Assembly (NCBI GenBank): GCA_032164245.1
Contig: JAVMKO010000004.1
Location: forward strand, 35,565,626 to 35,629,625
DNA length: 64,000 nt
Source of the DNA: Sternotherus odoratus
Lineage: Eukaryota > Chordata > Testudines > Kinosternidae
Direction: 5' to 3'
The position numbers and the translations under genes are program-made. The notes beneath the pieces are model-generated. The model did not search any database, was not told where the DNA came from, and saw only the letters and a program-made list of their open reading frames with translations. Positions 47,850-59,814 of this stretch are shown piece by piece (the stretch's first letter is position 1; every line of letters begins with the position of its first letter).

Positions 47850-48750
47850 CTTCAGCGGGACGCACCCAGATGATTGGCAGCTGCACTAAGCCTGCTTGAT
47901 GGACTATTAAGGGATACAACTAACCGATTGAGAGACAGCAGGGGCTACACCTTATGAGTCAGCAAGACTTGTAGGGGTGTGCCTATGGACAGCGAACTCC
48001 CAGGCAAAATTTTCCATGTCAGGTGCTGTGAAGCTTGTGTTTGGAACACAGAAGTACAAGCCACATGGCAAAAGAATATAAAAGGCAGCTGCCTCATATC
48101 CATTTTGTCTTCAGTCCTCCTTCTTACCTCTGGAGCAACTTTTTCCACAAGCAGAGCTCTGAACAAAGGACAGAGTGACCCATCCAAGCTGTGGATGTGC
48201 TCCAGAAGGACTTCCAAGCCAGCAAACTCACTAGTACTGCTAAGAACCTGACATATGGACTTTGAAGTTTCCATATGTATCTGAATGCTTTATTATTTAA
48301 CAATGCTCTTCTTGCTCTTTTTTCTTTATAATAAACCTTTAGTTTTACATACTAAAGTATTGGCTGGTAGCATGATATCTTGGGGGAATATCCAAACTAG
48401 TATTGGCCTGGTATTGTGATTGGCCCTTTGGGGTCAGAAGAAAAAATTGTACAAGTGAGCAGTTTTTCAGTAGCTTCTCACTTTACTGGACCAATTGGGA
48501 GTCAGAGAACTGAAATGCAATAAAAAGGGGGTTGAGTGATTTCTTTTTTTAAGCTTCTTGGAAACTGGGAGTGGGGTAGGAAATCAGGAGTACAGTTTGA
48601 CTAGTTGGTGAGTCTAACTTCAGCAATAACTACCAGTTTTGGGAGAATCTGTTTTCCTTTTGCAGTCTACCCTGATCTTGGAATTTTTAGTGTGGGCTTC
48701 CCCATGTACATTGGGTTAGAATTGGGCTATGGCTCTGCTCCTCCTTATGT
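47850..48750 (+). repeat. LTR-type repeat (probable)
   Basis: On plus there is a TATA-like 'gaatataaaaggcagctgcc' (about 48074), and about 250 bases later a poly(A) signal in 'tttataataaacctttag' (about 48328). The distance and order fit U3-R-U5 of a long terminal repeat. The words 'tactaaagtattggctggta' and 'tggccctttggggtc' that follow are familiar to me from an abundant turtle repeat of this type. The ends are not resolved and no retroviral protein was found. The open frames here (90 and 109 codons on opposite strands, 47945-48274) overlap each other and are not genes. Confidence 0.45.
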
Positions 48751-48984
48751 TCCTGAACCAGCCTGCAGATTGGGATGAGTAGACAGGTAAAGCAGACTGC
48801 ACCTGTCATGGGTTGTAGCAAGAGGTTCTCTTTGTGTGGTGGGAGCTCCAGGGGAGGGAGTTTCTTACTGCTGCCCCCATGACAGAAGAGAGTTGTTCAT
48901 GCATAGCGAATGGCTTTCCACGAGAGATCCATTCATCATTCCTCCAGTTAGTGTCAGGGAGATATTAAGGTAATTTGGTCCATT

Positions 48985-49695
48985 GTGCCACAGACCAAAC
49001 ATATACAGACATGTAGCAAGCTGTGGACTCACCAGCGCTGTGCCTCCTGCTTGTCAGTCCCTGAAATAGCTCATCCAGCTCAAGAGCAGCCTCCTCTGGC
49101 CAGTTTCTCACCCTCTGTTACCTGCCCTGTTCTCTCCTCCCACTTCTGCAGTCCCTTTATCTCCACCAGTTCAGGTCCCACATCCCTTCTAGACCACAGG
49201 TGCTGCCCCATAGTACTGTCCCCAGACTCTGGATCTCCCCTCCCAGGGAACTTCAACCTCCTTGTACCCACCTTGCCTCAGTGGCTACTGCCAATTATCA
49301 TCGTGCCCCTTCTCTCCAGGGCAAACTGCAGTCTAAAATGGCCACTCATCACTGGCAAGGTAGTTTGACCTACTGTTTTTTTCTTGGTCTGGCTGCCACC
49401 CTCCAGCCCTAGCGGTCACTGGGCCAGAGCTCCACAGGTCAGCCTGCCCTTTCCTAGTACTGCTCTGTCCAAGGTACCCTTGTCTAGATCAGGCAGCTAG
49501 GTCCATCTTGCTCCAGTAATGGAGCAAGACTCACTTCCTTTTTCCCAGGAGCTCTTCTTATACTGGCACATCTGGACCCTGATTGGCTGCCTCAAGTCCA
49601 CTTGTAATTTTGAAGGGGTTAAAAACTTCCCAGGGCTGTTTTTAACCCCTTCAAAAATGGAGCGGGCTGACCACCCTGTTACAAGACACATAGCA
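48985..49695. repeat. GC-richer interspersed repeat, possibly LTR
   Basis: A C-rich block ('ctgttacctgccctgttc', 'ggccagagctccacaggtc') of a kind common in turtle LTR sequences, most likely in antisense. It includes a hairpin whose arms TTTGAAGGGGTTAAAAAC and GTTTTTAACCCCTTCAAA match over 18 bp (49609-49626 and 49638-49655) with an 11-base loop. Overlapping proline- and leucine-rich open frames on both strands are taken as chance. The ends are not resolved. Confidence 0.3.
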
Positions 49696-50000
49696 CTATG
49701 TCTTCACTTTTTCCATCCCAGGCAGTATGATCCCTCGGCTTCCCTGCCATTTGACTCAATGAAATCAGAGTGGTTGAAAAGGGGGTAAAATGTAATTTTT
49801 CATATAAATTCACTGATGGAAGTAACCTGGGAGTATGTTTGTTTGCACCTATCAGTGCGGGGAAGAATGCATCCTCCAGCTAGCATGTTTACAATTTAGT
49901 GGTACTATGATATTGGATCTCTTTCCTTTTGGAATTCTGGGTGGCCTCAGTAGATAAAAGTGCCTTTTTCCAGCTGAGTTGCCTCATAATGTTAAATATA
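49696..50000. other. No gene recognised
   Basis: A short AT-rich spacer before the MITE at 50001. Confidence 0.5.
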
Positions 50001-50183
50001 CAGGCATGTTGAATCTTACGCGAGGATTAGGTTCCGCGATTACAGCATAAAGCAGAAATCGCGTATAGCCAAAACCCATTGAGTTTAATGGCATGTTTTT
50101 TGGTTTTTTTTCTTTTCTTCTTTTGCCAATCGCGTAAAGCTGAAATCACACATGTTAAATGCGCATAAGATGCGACTTGCCTG
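50001..50183. mobile_element. pogo/Tigger-type MITE, 183 bp
   Basis: The ends are CAGGCATGTTGAATCTTACG (left) and, as complement of the right end, CAGGCAAGTCGCATCTTATG, an imperfect inverted repeat of about 21 bp. TA dinucleotides flank both ends (49999-50000 and 50184-50185), the target duplication of Tc1/mariner-class elements, and the CAGGCA start resembles Tigger elements. The inside repeats 'atcgcgta' motifs in inverted order (50066 and 50130) around a 'cccattgagtttaatgg' core and a T-rich run. No transposase, so it depended on an autonomous relative. Confidence 0.85.
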
Positions 50184-52701
50184 TATGACTAATTCTGTGT
50201 TTAATCATTGTAAATGCATCCAGAAGCATAGGCTATTGGTGTATGTCTTGAATAAATATAAACAAATTATATGAAATAAGGGAAAAATAAAAATTTGTTG
50301 ACATTTATATTTCTTGTGTGAAGAAACTAGAACTCTAAAACTATCCAGCTTGTAGATCCAGACTTTGATAGCCCTGGATACATTATGACTGCTACACGTA
50401 TGAGAGCCTATTGCGTTCAATTGAGGAAAAAAATAAAAAAATTTCTTACTCTAGAGGGGCTTTTCAGCATAGTAATGAAAGCAAAAACAATCATTGCTAC
50501 ATAATTGCTCTGTATATAATGATATTTTCACTGGGGTTTCATTGTATTGTACCTTTTATATTTCACAGCAGTATGCTGTGGCTTTTCTTTCATTCCGTTG
50601 TCTGGTTTCATGCGGAGGAGTAATAGATTAACTAATATATGAAAGCAAAATATTGCACTAACATTTATTATCATGTTATAAAAATTTCCCTGGATACTGA
50701 AAAAGGACCAGGGTGGTGTAACACCTAAAAATATTACAGATCTCAAATGAGTCAAGTACTGAGAATTAAGTTTAAATCCCATGAAAATCACAACTAGCAG
50801 AATGTATATGACATTTTTCTTTTTTTGCTAAATCCATTTATTCTCATGAACATTTCATTAAAGTTAAAATCTAGGCATAATTCCTAACAGATTGAAATCA
50901 AACCAACAGCAGGTAACCTCCCCTTATACACAACCTTTCCTGACCAACCCCAGAGAACAGCAAAGTGATGTTGAATGCAAACATATTGAAACCTTTTCCC
51001 CTTTCCTAGTCAGGGACTCGTCTGATTAAATTCATCATAAGATTAAGGGGATATGTTAGTAAATCCCATCATAATCTAAAAGTGATGAAATCTTTCCTGA
51101 AACTCAATACATATAGGTTGGGCATCAATTTTCAAGATCAGTCCCCTCCCGAAAAAGCCACTTATTTCAGTGATCCCGCCTGCTGTATGTTTCCTCTTTA
51201 GATTTGAACTTCTGTTCTATTCAGGAGGCCTTTCGTACACTCAGTACATTATAAGTGTGCAGTACAAATAGCAACACAGGGTGCTTCCAGAGCCCTGCTG
51301 GCGTTGATTGTTATAGTGCTTGACTGCCCAGGCTTCTGTCAAGTGAGGACTCAAGTCAAAACTAACAATCTACCACTGTTCTTTTGTTCTGGTTTCCACT
51401 GATTACTGGTAGTGGGTGTACTGGTTTGGATAAAATATTACACATGATGAAAGTCCAAGTGGAACCTTTATTATTAATAGTGTCAGTAAAATCCATACAA
51501 GTAAGCAAACATAGTTAAATTCGATCCTCCTTTTTAACAGTAGTATCAAGATGAAAAAATCCATTGTGGTAGTGCAAAATATGAGAGCTCCTAATGTGTA
51601 ATTATTAATTGGCATGTAGATTTTGGAACCATTGCTGTTTACCATACTGTGTAAATCCAATGGGGCTGACTATACAGAATAATGTATTTAAATTTACATT
51701 AAAATTACTCCACATAGATCTGTCATTAACATCTGAAAACACCTATCTAAATTTCCAAAAGAGATGGTTTTCCACACTAATATTTCAACTAATGATTTCC
51801 AATAGTTTGTTTTAATAAACAATTCAATTTTGAGGAACAAAAGTGGGTGGGGGGAAGCTGTTTTGGAATCTCTATTCCCTTCAAGGCTCTTCAGCTGGAA
51901 AAAAAATATTAGTTGTTAAAGATTCAGCTAATTTCTACTTTTAGCATGCATGAAAAATGACAAAAACCAACAAGTAATTGGCTTGATGTGGGTGTCTATC
52001 GTAGCTTGAAGGGCACAATACCCTTTGGGAAAGCCCTAGGCAGGCTGGGGAGATGCAATATAGCCATTTTGTGGCTGCCTCTTCAGCCTTTGGGCTGGAA
52101 CAGCAGCTGTTGCCCTTTGCATCACCACAGAAGTCTCTAAGGATTAAATGATTTGCATAAGTATGGATACAAAGGGGCTCTCCTCCAGATTTCCCTTCCC
52201 TTCCATGCCAGCCTCTTAAGCACTGGCATGAAGCCCACTCTCCATTATGCAAAATATGCAGTGGAACCTCCTTCCCTCTGCTAATGTGGAGCTTTCACAG
52301 TATTGACAGTCTTGTATAGCTGCTACAGTGGCTAGATTCTGATCTCACTTACACTGGTTTTACACCAGTATAGCTCCACTGACTTCGATAAAACAACTCC
52401 TAATTTCCACAAGCATCAGAATAATCATGCTCAGATCTATACTAATACATAACACCTGTGGTTCCTACTTCAATATAACAAAATATCTGCACTAAATATC
52501 TACATGTTTAGTGCACCACACATAAAGCTCCACATTAACTATTTATGGAACTATCAGTGTATAAACAGACTGCAACAGAGATCTGTATAAATACCTCTAT
52601 AGAACAAATAAATGATGCTGCACAAAATATGTGTGTATAACACAGTCACAAGCCAAGTGTTTGTACTTGTCCCCATATATTCTTATGTTTAACAACACTG
52701 C
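50184..52701. other. Gene-free stretch
   Basis: AT-rich unique DNA. A dispersed-family piece lies at 52330-52420 ('acactggttttacacc', 'gctccactgacttcg'). Open frames up to 103 codons (minus, 51941-52252) are unrecognised. Nothing else is supported. Confidence 0.5.
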
Positions 52702-52713
52702 ATCTAGTTCCTG

Positions 52714-52969
52714 TATTGTTGTTTTTCTTAGCGTTATTCCCACACTATGGCAGGGTCCGCTTAGAACCAGTGATACAACCAGGAGATACTCCAACCGATG
52801 CGTCGTGCCATCTGTCGCTGGAGGCATTTTATATCTAGTGCCAGGTGTGAAGCCTACAGCACCTAGTATTCCCAGGAGGTCTCCCATCCAGGTTCTAGCC
52901 AGGCCCGACCCTGCTTAGCGTCTGAGGTCAGATGGGAATTGGGCATGTTCGGGGTGGTACAGCCGTAGT
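52714..52969 (-). mobile_element. 5S rRNA-derived SINE, full length
   Basis: On minus it begins with a near-complete 5S rRNA-like head (52969 down to about 52850). A non-5S body follows and then a tail with 'ggaataacgctaagaaaaac' and 'caacaat', which resembles RTE-type LINE 3' ends. It is flanked by 12-bp target duplications with one mismatch: ATCTAGTTCCTG (52702-52713) and ATCTAGTTCTTG (52970-52981). The 5S head plus LINE-like tail is the layout of SINE3-type elements such as those described in squamates, so the family can be named '5S-SINE' but not more precisely. The tail suggests mobilisation by an RTE/BovB-like LINE. Confidence 0.88.
52850..52969 (-). pseudogene. 5S rRNA-like head of the SINE
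   Basis: About 120 bases aligning end to end with vertebrate 5S rRNA. The internal RNA polymerase III promoter is well kept: an A-box region 'gctaagcagggtcgggcc' and a C-box region 'gggagacctcctgggaata', which differs from the usual 5S by G to T in 'ccgcct'. Several substitutions lie in the 5' third. Because it sits between the target duplication and the SINE body, it is the SINE promoter and not a functional ribosomal gene. Confidence 0.9.
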
Positions 52970-52994
52970 ATCTAGTTCTTGATAGATACTATCA

Positions 52995-53089
52995 AGTTAA
53001 GTGTGGTACTATATATAGGTTAGTACCTATATATAGGTATATAGTACCTATATATAGGTACTAACCTATATATAGTACCACACTTAACT
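52995..53089. repeat. Perfect 45-bp-arm palindrome
   Basis: The left arm 52995-53039 and right arm 53045-53089 are exact complements, with a spacer of TATAG (53040-53044). Each arm begins or ends with AGTTAAGTGTGGTAC and contains CTATATATAGG blocks, so smaller inverted repeats are nested inside. It lies 14 bases after the target duplication of the 5S SINE. It could form a cruciform or, if transcribed, a hairpin. Confidence 0.95.
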
Positions 53090-56000
53090 AGGAGGGAGAT
53101 CCTGTCCCTGTGCCTCTAAGAGGTTGTGGGGTGGGGACAAGGTGTTCTCCTGATCCTGGGACTTGAGAGGTCCCAACATAATTTAGGCAATGCCTACACT
53201 GCAATCAAGAGGTGTGATTGAAGCATGTGAGACTGATCTCAGCTACCTTTGTCTATATCAAAGCTAGTTTAAGTAAAGTAACTGTGAAGCCAGGGCAGCA
53301 TGGGTGGCAGCTACTTGAGTAAGTAGTTGGGCAGTTTGGGGTTGTATTTCTAGGCAACAGATAGATAGATATACACACGCACTACATTTTGGAGATTCTT
53401 TGGGATGAAAAATGTGATACAAATGTAAGACCATTGGGGTGGAGGGTTATGTAATGGGTCTAATTATTATAATTCACCATTTTCTCCATTAAAGGGAGAC
53501 TTGTTTTTTAAAATATATAATTCATCAGGCATTCACTTAGGAGAGCTTTACTTTAGGATAATAAAAAGTAAATAAAAGGAACAAAAATATGAATATATAG
53601 CATAGAAGGAATGAAAATCTCACATAGAAATTGTACTAATGCCTCTGCTGGAGTGTGAAATAATTTCCAACACATTGACTGGAATAGATAATGTTATTTT
53701 AAGAATTATTGAGCAGATGTTGCAGTGAATATTTTAAAAAAGACCTACTGATTCACAGACAGTGAAAGTTTTAGCAAGTATCAAAACATTATGGGCCAGA
53801 ACCAGGGCCCATGCTAAGTCCCCTTTGTGCCATGCTGGTTGCACAAAGAGATCCTAAAGCAGCTTTAGATGGGCAACTTAAGGTTTTCCCCATCATGGAG
53901 GAATCAGAGTGGCATGGCACCAGTTCTGTGCCACGCTGCCCAATACTCTAGAATAGGATTCATGTCAGGGCTCTGCCAAAGGGGAGGGGCGTGACTAAAG
54001 TTATCTTTGCTCTAATTACCCCTGCTAGCATTGCTACTCCAAAGGGGTCGTGCTGTGTTGGCACAACTGCAACCAGTTCCATAATTATTCAGAGTTGTGC
54101 ATGCGGGTCACACTAGGCCCTAGCAGTTCTGGGGGAGGAAGGGCATGGAAACATGGCGGGAAGCCACCTTTGCACTCCATCCCTCATGTGCATCCAGTGC
54201 TGTTTTACACACCTAAAGGTCTCACCCCGAAGCACCAAATGTAGCTTAAAGCTACAATGTCATTTCTCTCCACACTTCAACTTTCTCTTCATTAAGCATA
54301 AGGAATATCTACTACCAGAACTAACAAAAAAGGACACCAGCCTCATCTGAATGGGCATGGGGGTGGAATTATTCTGATTCTGCTCCTCAGAGAAGTACTG
54401 AAAAGATACCTAGAGGCATTCAAGTCACAAGTACATATTGCCCCAATCTCAACAATCATTCATACTGAAATGGGCCACTGACTCATCAGGTTATCATATT
54501 TATGATTAAGCCTCAAAATAGTGATTTGAAAGTATCAGGTGCACATATCCAGTTAATCTGATAAACTGTTAAAATACCTTTGTGTACATGATAGTAATCT
54601 TCATGCTTCCTATGAGTGCTCTCTAAGAACAATGGAAGCCTTGTTTGGGGAAAATATACCACCCTGACATTACAATACTTCCTGAGGCATGTAATCAGGA
54701 AGGGATCCTGCTATAACCATCTGTATATTAGAATGAAGCTGTAGCTCTCTTCGTCCACAAGAAGTCTACTTGAACTAATGGGATTTAAAAATATTTGCAT
54801 ACCAAGTCCAACTCACAAGAGTAAAAATTTAGGGTCAGATCCCCCGGTGGTATAAACTGATATCATTCAACCGATTTCAATGCAGTTATGATAAGTTACA
54901 TCAGCAGAGGATATGTTTTGATGTCATACAAAGCTTTCCAAAATTACCTTGAGATATATTAGTGAAAACAAAATACATGCAGCATCATTGCAGTGTATGG
55001 TATAATAGACGGGTCATTATTAAAGGTGTCCAACACTTCTCATTTTAAGACCTATTTTCAGTTGCTGATAACATTGAAATTTCAGCCCATAAAGTTTGGC
55101 ATAGGATGGGATGTCTGCATCAACTTAACTTATTTGAAAAAATTCATCAACAAAAATATGGTTCAGCTGTTTTCAAGGTCCAGGGGTAAAAAATGTTTTA
55201 CCTATGTTAAAAAACAGATGACCTTTTGTTTGAAAAATTCTAGCAACCTAAGGCTGTAAAGCAGAGATTTGAAATTTGAGAGAGGATGACTTTTGTGTAA
55301 GAAAGTGCTCTGTCCTCTCCATGAAAATCCACCAAAATTAGGCCAAGTTATAAATCTGAAAAATTGCAGTTTACACAGGCATGACAGACTTAACAGCTAA
55401 AATCTCCAAAGATACTGTCCTCACTGAGCATGTATAAGCCTCTCAATTCCTAGTGCTGACTAGACAGCATCATCCCAGGTCTACAGGCGCTAAGATGGAC
55501 TTTTCCTAAAATTGAAGCTCTGGGCTGTTCCAGGGTGGGAAAAAAAGCCAGGCACTAAGCAGGAAGCCTCTCTCTCCTGTGTTCTCAATGCCCCATCCCT
55601 CTCTTCCGCTGGCACCCAGGCAGCTTGGAGGAGGAAGCCATCTGAGTAGACAAAAGCCAGACCAGTGGGAAGGAAATGGAGTAGATTGTGACATATGGTC
55701 TCCTCACACTGCAGCTGGAGGGAGGAGAAAAGAGAAAAGCTCTGACCAGGAGTGAGGGGAGGGAGACTGGTCTGGTTGGGCAAGGAGATGGAGGCTGGCT
55801 GTGCAAGCTGACAAGAACTGGGAGCTTGGCAGTTGGGGAAAAGGAGACTGGAACTCAGACTAGAGGCCAGTGATTGAAATGGGTAGGGGAACGTTACCAG
55901 TTGGCACAGAGATCCCGTGGAAAAATATTTGGTCATGTAATTGAAGTCTGTATCATAAGGCCAGACATACATGGAGGCAACCTAAATTCTGGAATTTCCT

Positions 56001-58660
56001 AACTTTTCAGTGCTTTACTTTGCAACCTTAATTGTGTTCTTTTAGTGTGTGTGTGTAGTTACGTGTTATTTTGATTATATCTTCATACCATTTTGTGGTA
56101 TGTGTGTGGGATTTATTTACTCAGAAAATTTCAGATCAAACAAATGGGTGCTCTGTGGTAGTAATTAAGATTAGCAAATTTAACAAAACCTTTTTTTTAT
56201 CTGGAAAAAGGGTCCATTTCTTCAGACCTTATTTAGGCAAAACTACCACTGAAGTCCATGAGAATTTTTCCTACCCCTAGGAATAGACCCCCAAGATCAG
56301 ACGCTGTCACAGAATTTGATGTTTCACATGCAGTACCTTCTGGCGAAAAAGAGCAAGGAGACAGGCATGCATGCATTTCTTTTTGGAGAAGTTAGAGATG
56401 AACTGTTTCTATGAAGGTTTGGTCCATATCTGACTTACCCTTCAACTTTGGGGTATCTGGTTACAGGGTTTTGGTTCAGGTTTGTTTCTTCAAAAGATTT
56501 GCTGCATAGGGTTACAATGGTAAGGATTCAAAACAAAAAAGAAAGTTGGAAAAGACATGAATCCTCTTGCTACAGGGCAAAAAGAAACCTTCAGTAGACC
56601 TGGGCTTAAAAATAAAAAACACTGTATAGGCATTCCATAATTATCTACTCTAGGACATCTTCCTCTGAGCATCTCATACTAATCACTATCTGCCACAGCA
56701 TAGTGAACATGGTGGACAACTGAGCTGAATGGGTATGATAATTTCTGTATTCCAATGTACTTTATTTTGAATCGCAAAAAATAAAAATGAAAAAAGAAAA
56801 GCTTTGAGTTTGATACCTTTTGAACTGGGAGTGAAAGTTACGGTTCATTCCCTTTTTATGGGACCTAATTCCCCCAATTCTCCTCTTTAAAGAAACTCAA
56901 CTTACAAAATTCAAAATCTAGTTCAAAAATGCTATTCTGTTATACATACCATCCCGAATCATTTATTTTTTAAAATATCAGTATATAAGATGATGATAAA
57001 GGTGGAAAAAGTTCCCATTCCAATGCTGGAGCATATTTTTCTAATTAAAAAGAAACCTCTTCCTTAGCTTGAAGATTAATGTCACAATAAATTCCATACT
57101 TCATCAAGTGGAAGAATTGTATTTATTTGGTATTTAAACAGCACTTGGAAACATTGGGTAATAAGCAGCCTAGAATTAATATAATTCCATTTAATTCTAG
57201 CATCCCTTTCATTAAATGTGAAACATCCTAGACCAGAGGTAGCAAATGCAATACAAAATTTCCTTCTCTTCTCTAGTGGAGGTTCCAGAAAGCTTTGTTT
57301 AAGTGCAACTAATTTGGGTTTTTGCTCCTTGTGAATATGCACTTTCTCCCCTTGCTTCTCCTACCCCCAACAATCTATTGTCTGCAGTCTTTCAGATTCC
57401 CCCTGCTGTTTAGGTTGTTTTTTGCTTCAGCCCCATGTCTGTGTGTGCTGCTCCTGATGTCCTTGTCCTGATTTCTTTTCCAGACTGAACTCATTTCCTT
57501 TCCTGGCCATATTTCTCCTGACCCTTTCCAAGCTTCCTTTGCACCTGCCTAGAGCTATTTTCCTGCCAAAACCAGAATACTACAATTGTGCTTTGAAAGC
57601 CTTTAATAATGCCAAAAAGCTGGGAGATGCAAACAAAATTATGGCATTTCCCTTTGTGTTTTGCTGCTTTCCACTCTTATGGTAAAAGTTGATTTGCCAG
57701 CGGTGTCTAATATCCATGCATCCAACTTGCACCATAAATGTTTATGGGCACTTGGGGCCAGATTCTTAATTTGTGTACATTGTCATAGCTTAATTGAAGT
57801 CAATGAATCTAGGACATTTTACCCCAGCTGACATTCTGCCCCCTGAAGCTTCCAATGCAAGAAGGCATTAGCGGGTATGTTCTTTTTTTTTCTTTTCAGT
57901 CCAATAAACTTCCTGATGGTCTTTTCACATGAGATAATATTACTGGCCTTCAGAATCCTTCCACCCAGTGAAATATGATACTTTATTATTCAGATTTAGA
58001 TCAACAGGTTAACATAGCATTTGTTTCCACTTTTCCTTTGCCTCATATGCAGACCTTTGGTGTCTTTACTCTCCTTATTTAAACTTTCCCTCTAGATTGT
58101 TCAGGTGTCTGTTCCCTTTCCATCAACACCGTCAAGGTTCAAGCTCCCCAGCATTTGTAAAGGTTCATTCCTTTTTTCCCCCCTGGTTTGCCAGTGCTGT
58201 GTTTCTTGCAATGTAATCCCTAAAACATTGCAGGAAGCAGGTTACTCGGACTTTCTAATATTCAGATAGCACTATAAACTGAATCTAAAGTCAAAGATTA
58301 AAGATCAAGTTATTATGAACTGTATTTAAAACAAACAAATTACTTATATGTAGTCCTAAACTTTCAGACACTCCTGTAAAAAAGGTTAAAATCATAAGAA
58401 AATGTCTTACTGAAGCTGTGTAACTAACTCTGGGCTGCTTTAAGTTCTTATCTTGTGTTATGCATTCCTGGAGGCACCACTGGCCCTCACAGGGTTCAAA
58501 CTCCTATCTTGTCCTGTATATTTCATACGTTTGTCCTACCACGTATGTTTTAGCTCATATCTGCATGTATTTTTACCCCAGATGTACCATTTCATGATAG
58601 GAACTTTTTGTGTTTGTACGTCTTGTTCTTTCCAGACAAATAAGTAAATAGATAGGAAAC
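53090..58660. other. Gene-free stretch
   Basis: No gene recognised. About 53180-53350 resembles a decayed MITE ('aatgcctacactgcaatc'). Dispersed-family pieces lie at 54830-54905 and 57755-57840. The 160-codon open frame on minus at 55490-55972 lies in a GC-richer, purine-rich patch. It overlaps frames on the same and the other strand, and shows no domain or exon boundaries. I leave it uncalled. Confidence 0.45.
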
Positions 58661-59040
58661 AACGTCATGTTTTTCACCTGTTAATTTGCATGAGGCCCTT
58701 CTTGCCTCCTCCTCCATGTAAAGAACCATATAAAAAGTCTTGTAATGATGTATGAGGGGAAGCCATAATTTGAGAGCTATCTCTGTGGCTTCACTTCGCT
58801 AGCGAATAAACTTTTGTATTCAAGTTTTCTCCAAGGCCTGCCCGTTCTTTGAAGGTAAATTGGGACACCTCCAAAGGAAAGAAGCCATTTGTGCAACACT
58901 CCTACCCATGGAAAATATACTAGATGTGTAGTGTAATGTGCGGTGATGATTACAAATATATGTTGCAGCCATACTTTCTCAGGCTGTGATCTTGGCACAT
59001 CATAAGGTATTGAAGCATCAGGTCTGTACTGGGGAGACAT
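58661..59040 (+). repeat. Possible LTR remnant
   Basis: On plus there is a TATA-like 'aaccatataaaaagtcttg' (about 58729), and about 75 bases later a poly(A) signal in 'gctagcgaataaacttttg' (about 58805). This close spacing matches the TATA-to-poly(A) layout of a gamma-type retroviral LTR with a short R region. No TG...CA ends, target duplication or internal genes could be confirmed. Confidence 0.35.
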
Positions 59041-59118
59041 TCAAGGAAAATCCAAGTGCTATAGAAAGTGATGCTGGTGATTTAGTAGGTAGAATTTATC
59101 CCCTCTGAATTAACATTA

Positions 59119-59262
59119 TGGGCGTGGGGCTAGCAACTCCACCCCATAGGGAACCAACTTGCTACTGAAACGCCAACAGCAGAGATGGAGTGCTCTGTGG
59201 TTGGTGGCCCATACCCTGCCTGGGGGGTGACGGGCAGAGAGAGAGAAAGAGAGAGAGAGAGA
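59119..59262 (+). mobile_element. GA-tailed SINE-like element, copy 2
   Basis: It starts TGGGCGTGGGGCTAGCAACT exactly as copy 1 (32932-33046, minus). It shares 'gctactgaaac', 'ttggtggcccatacc' and 'gtgacgggca', and ends in a GA tail of about 30 bases. Target duplications of 12 bp with one mismatch flank it: GAATTAACATTA (59107-59118) and GAATTAAAATTA (59263-59274). Relative to copy 1 it carries about 18 extra bases in the middle that form a small CAGAG/CTCTG hairpin (about 59179-59200). Non-coding; parent RNA unknown. Confidence 0.8.
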
Positions 59263-59325
59263 GAATTAAAATTAAAACTATGACTCAACATGATACTACG
59301 GGGAATTATATTGCTAGCGAAGTTA

Positions 59326-59814
59326 CCGTATTTTTCGTCTTATAGGACGCTCCGGCCTATAAGACGCCCCCTCGTTTTTTAATAAAAAATCCGGACCAAA
59401 AAAAAAAAAAAAAAGTGCCTCGCTCTCCCGTCCCCGCCGCGCGGGCGGGCTGCCGAGGTTCCCCCCTCCCCGCCGCGGGCGGGCTGCCGAGGTTCCCCCC
59501 TCCCCGCCGGACAAAAAAAAAAAAAAAAAGCGCCTCGCTCTCCCGTCCCCGCCGCGCGGGCGGGCTGCCGAGGTTCCCCCCTCCCCGCCACGGGCGGGCT
59601 GCCGGGAGCGTCCCGGTTCCCCCCTCCCCGCCGCGGGCGGGCTGCCGGGAGCGCTCCCGGCAGCCCGCCCGCGCGGCGGGGACGGGAGAGCGAGGCGCTT
59701 TTTTTTTTTTTTTTTTTTTTTTGCCCTATAAGACATTCGCCCTATAAGACGCACCAACTTTTTCCCCCCCGTTTTGGGGAAGAAAAAGTGCGTCTTATAG
59801 GGCGAAAAATACGG
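59326..59814. mobile_element. TA-flanked MITE with large internal hairpins, 489 bp
   Basis: The inverted ends CCGTATTTTTCGTCTTATAG (left) and CCGTATTTTTCGCCCTATAA (complement of the right end) are flanked by TA on both sides (59324-59325 and 59815-59816), as in the Tc1/mariner superfamily. The interior consists of GC-rich units ('gcgggcgggctgccga', 'ggttcccccctccccgcc') and A15-20 runs. The unit at 59530-59590 reappears inverted at 59650-59700, so that an A-run plus 'gcgcctcgctctcccgtcc' faces 'gacgggagagcgaggcgc' plus a T-run. The 144- and 110-codon open frames come from these repeats and do not encode a transposase. Confidence 0.88.

Noticed and set aside
52850..52969. A functional 5S ribosomal RNA gene
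   Set aside because: The 5S-like segment is joined to a SINE body and lies inside target duplications, and it has several substitutions including one in the C box.
55490..55972. 160-codon open frame on minus
   Set aside because: A serine-, proline- and leucine-rich sequence with no recognisable domain. Shorter frames overlap it on both strands, and there are no exon-like borders. It stays uncalled, though a homology search would be worth one look.
59323..59757. 144- and 110-codon open frames on opposite strands
   Set aside because: They lie inside a TA-flanked MITE and include lysine and phenylalanine runs from homopolymers. No transposase motif.
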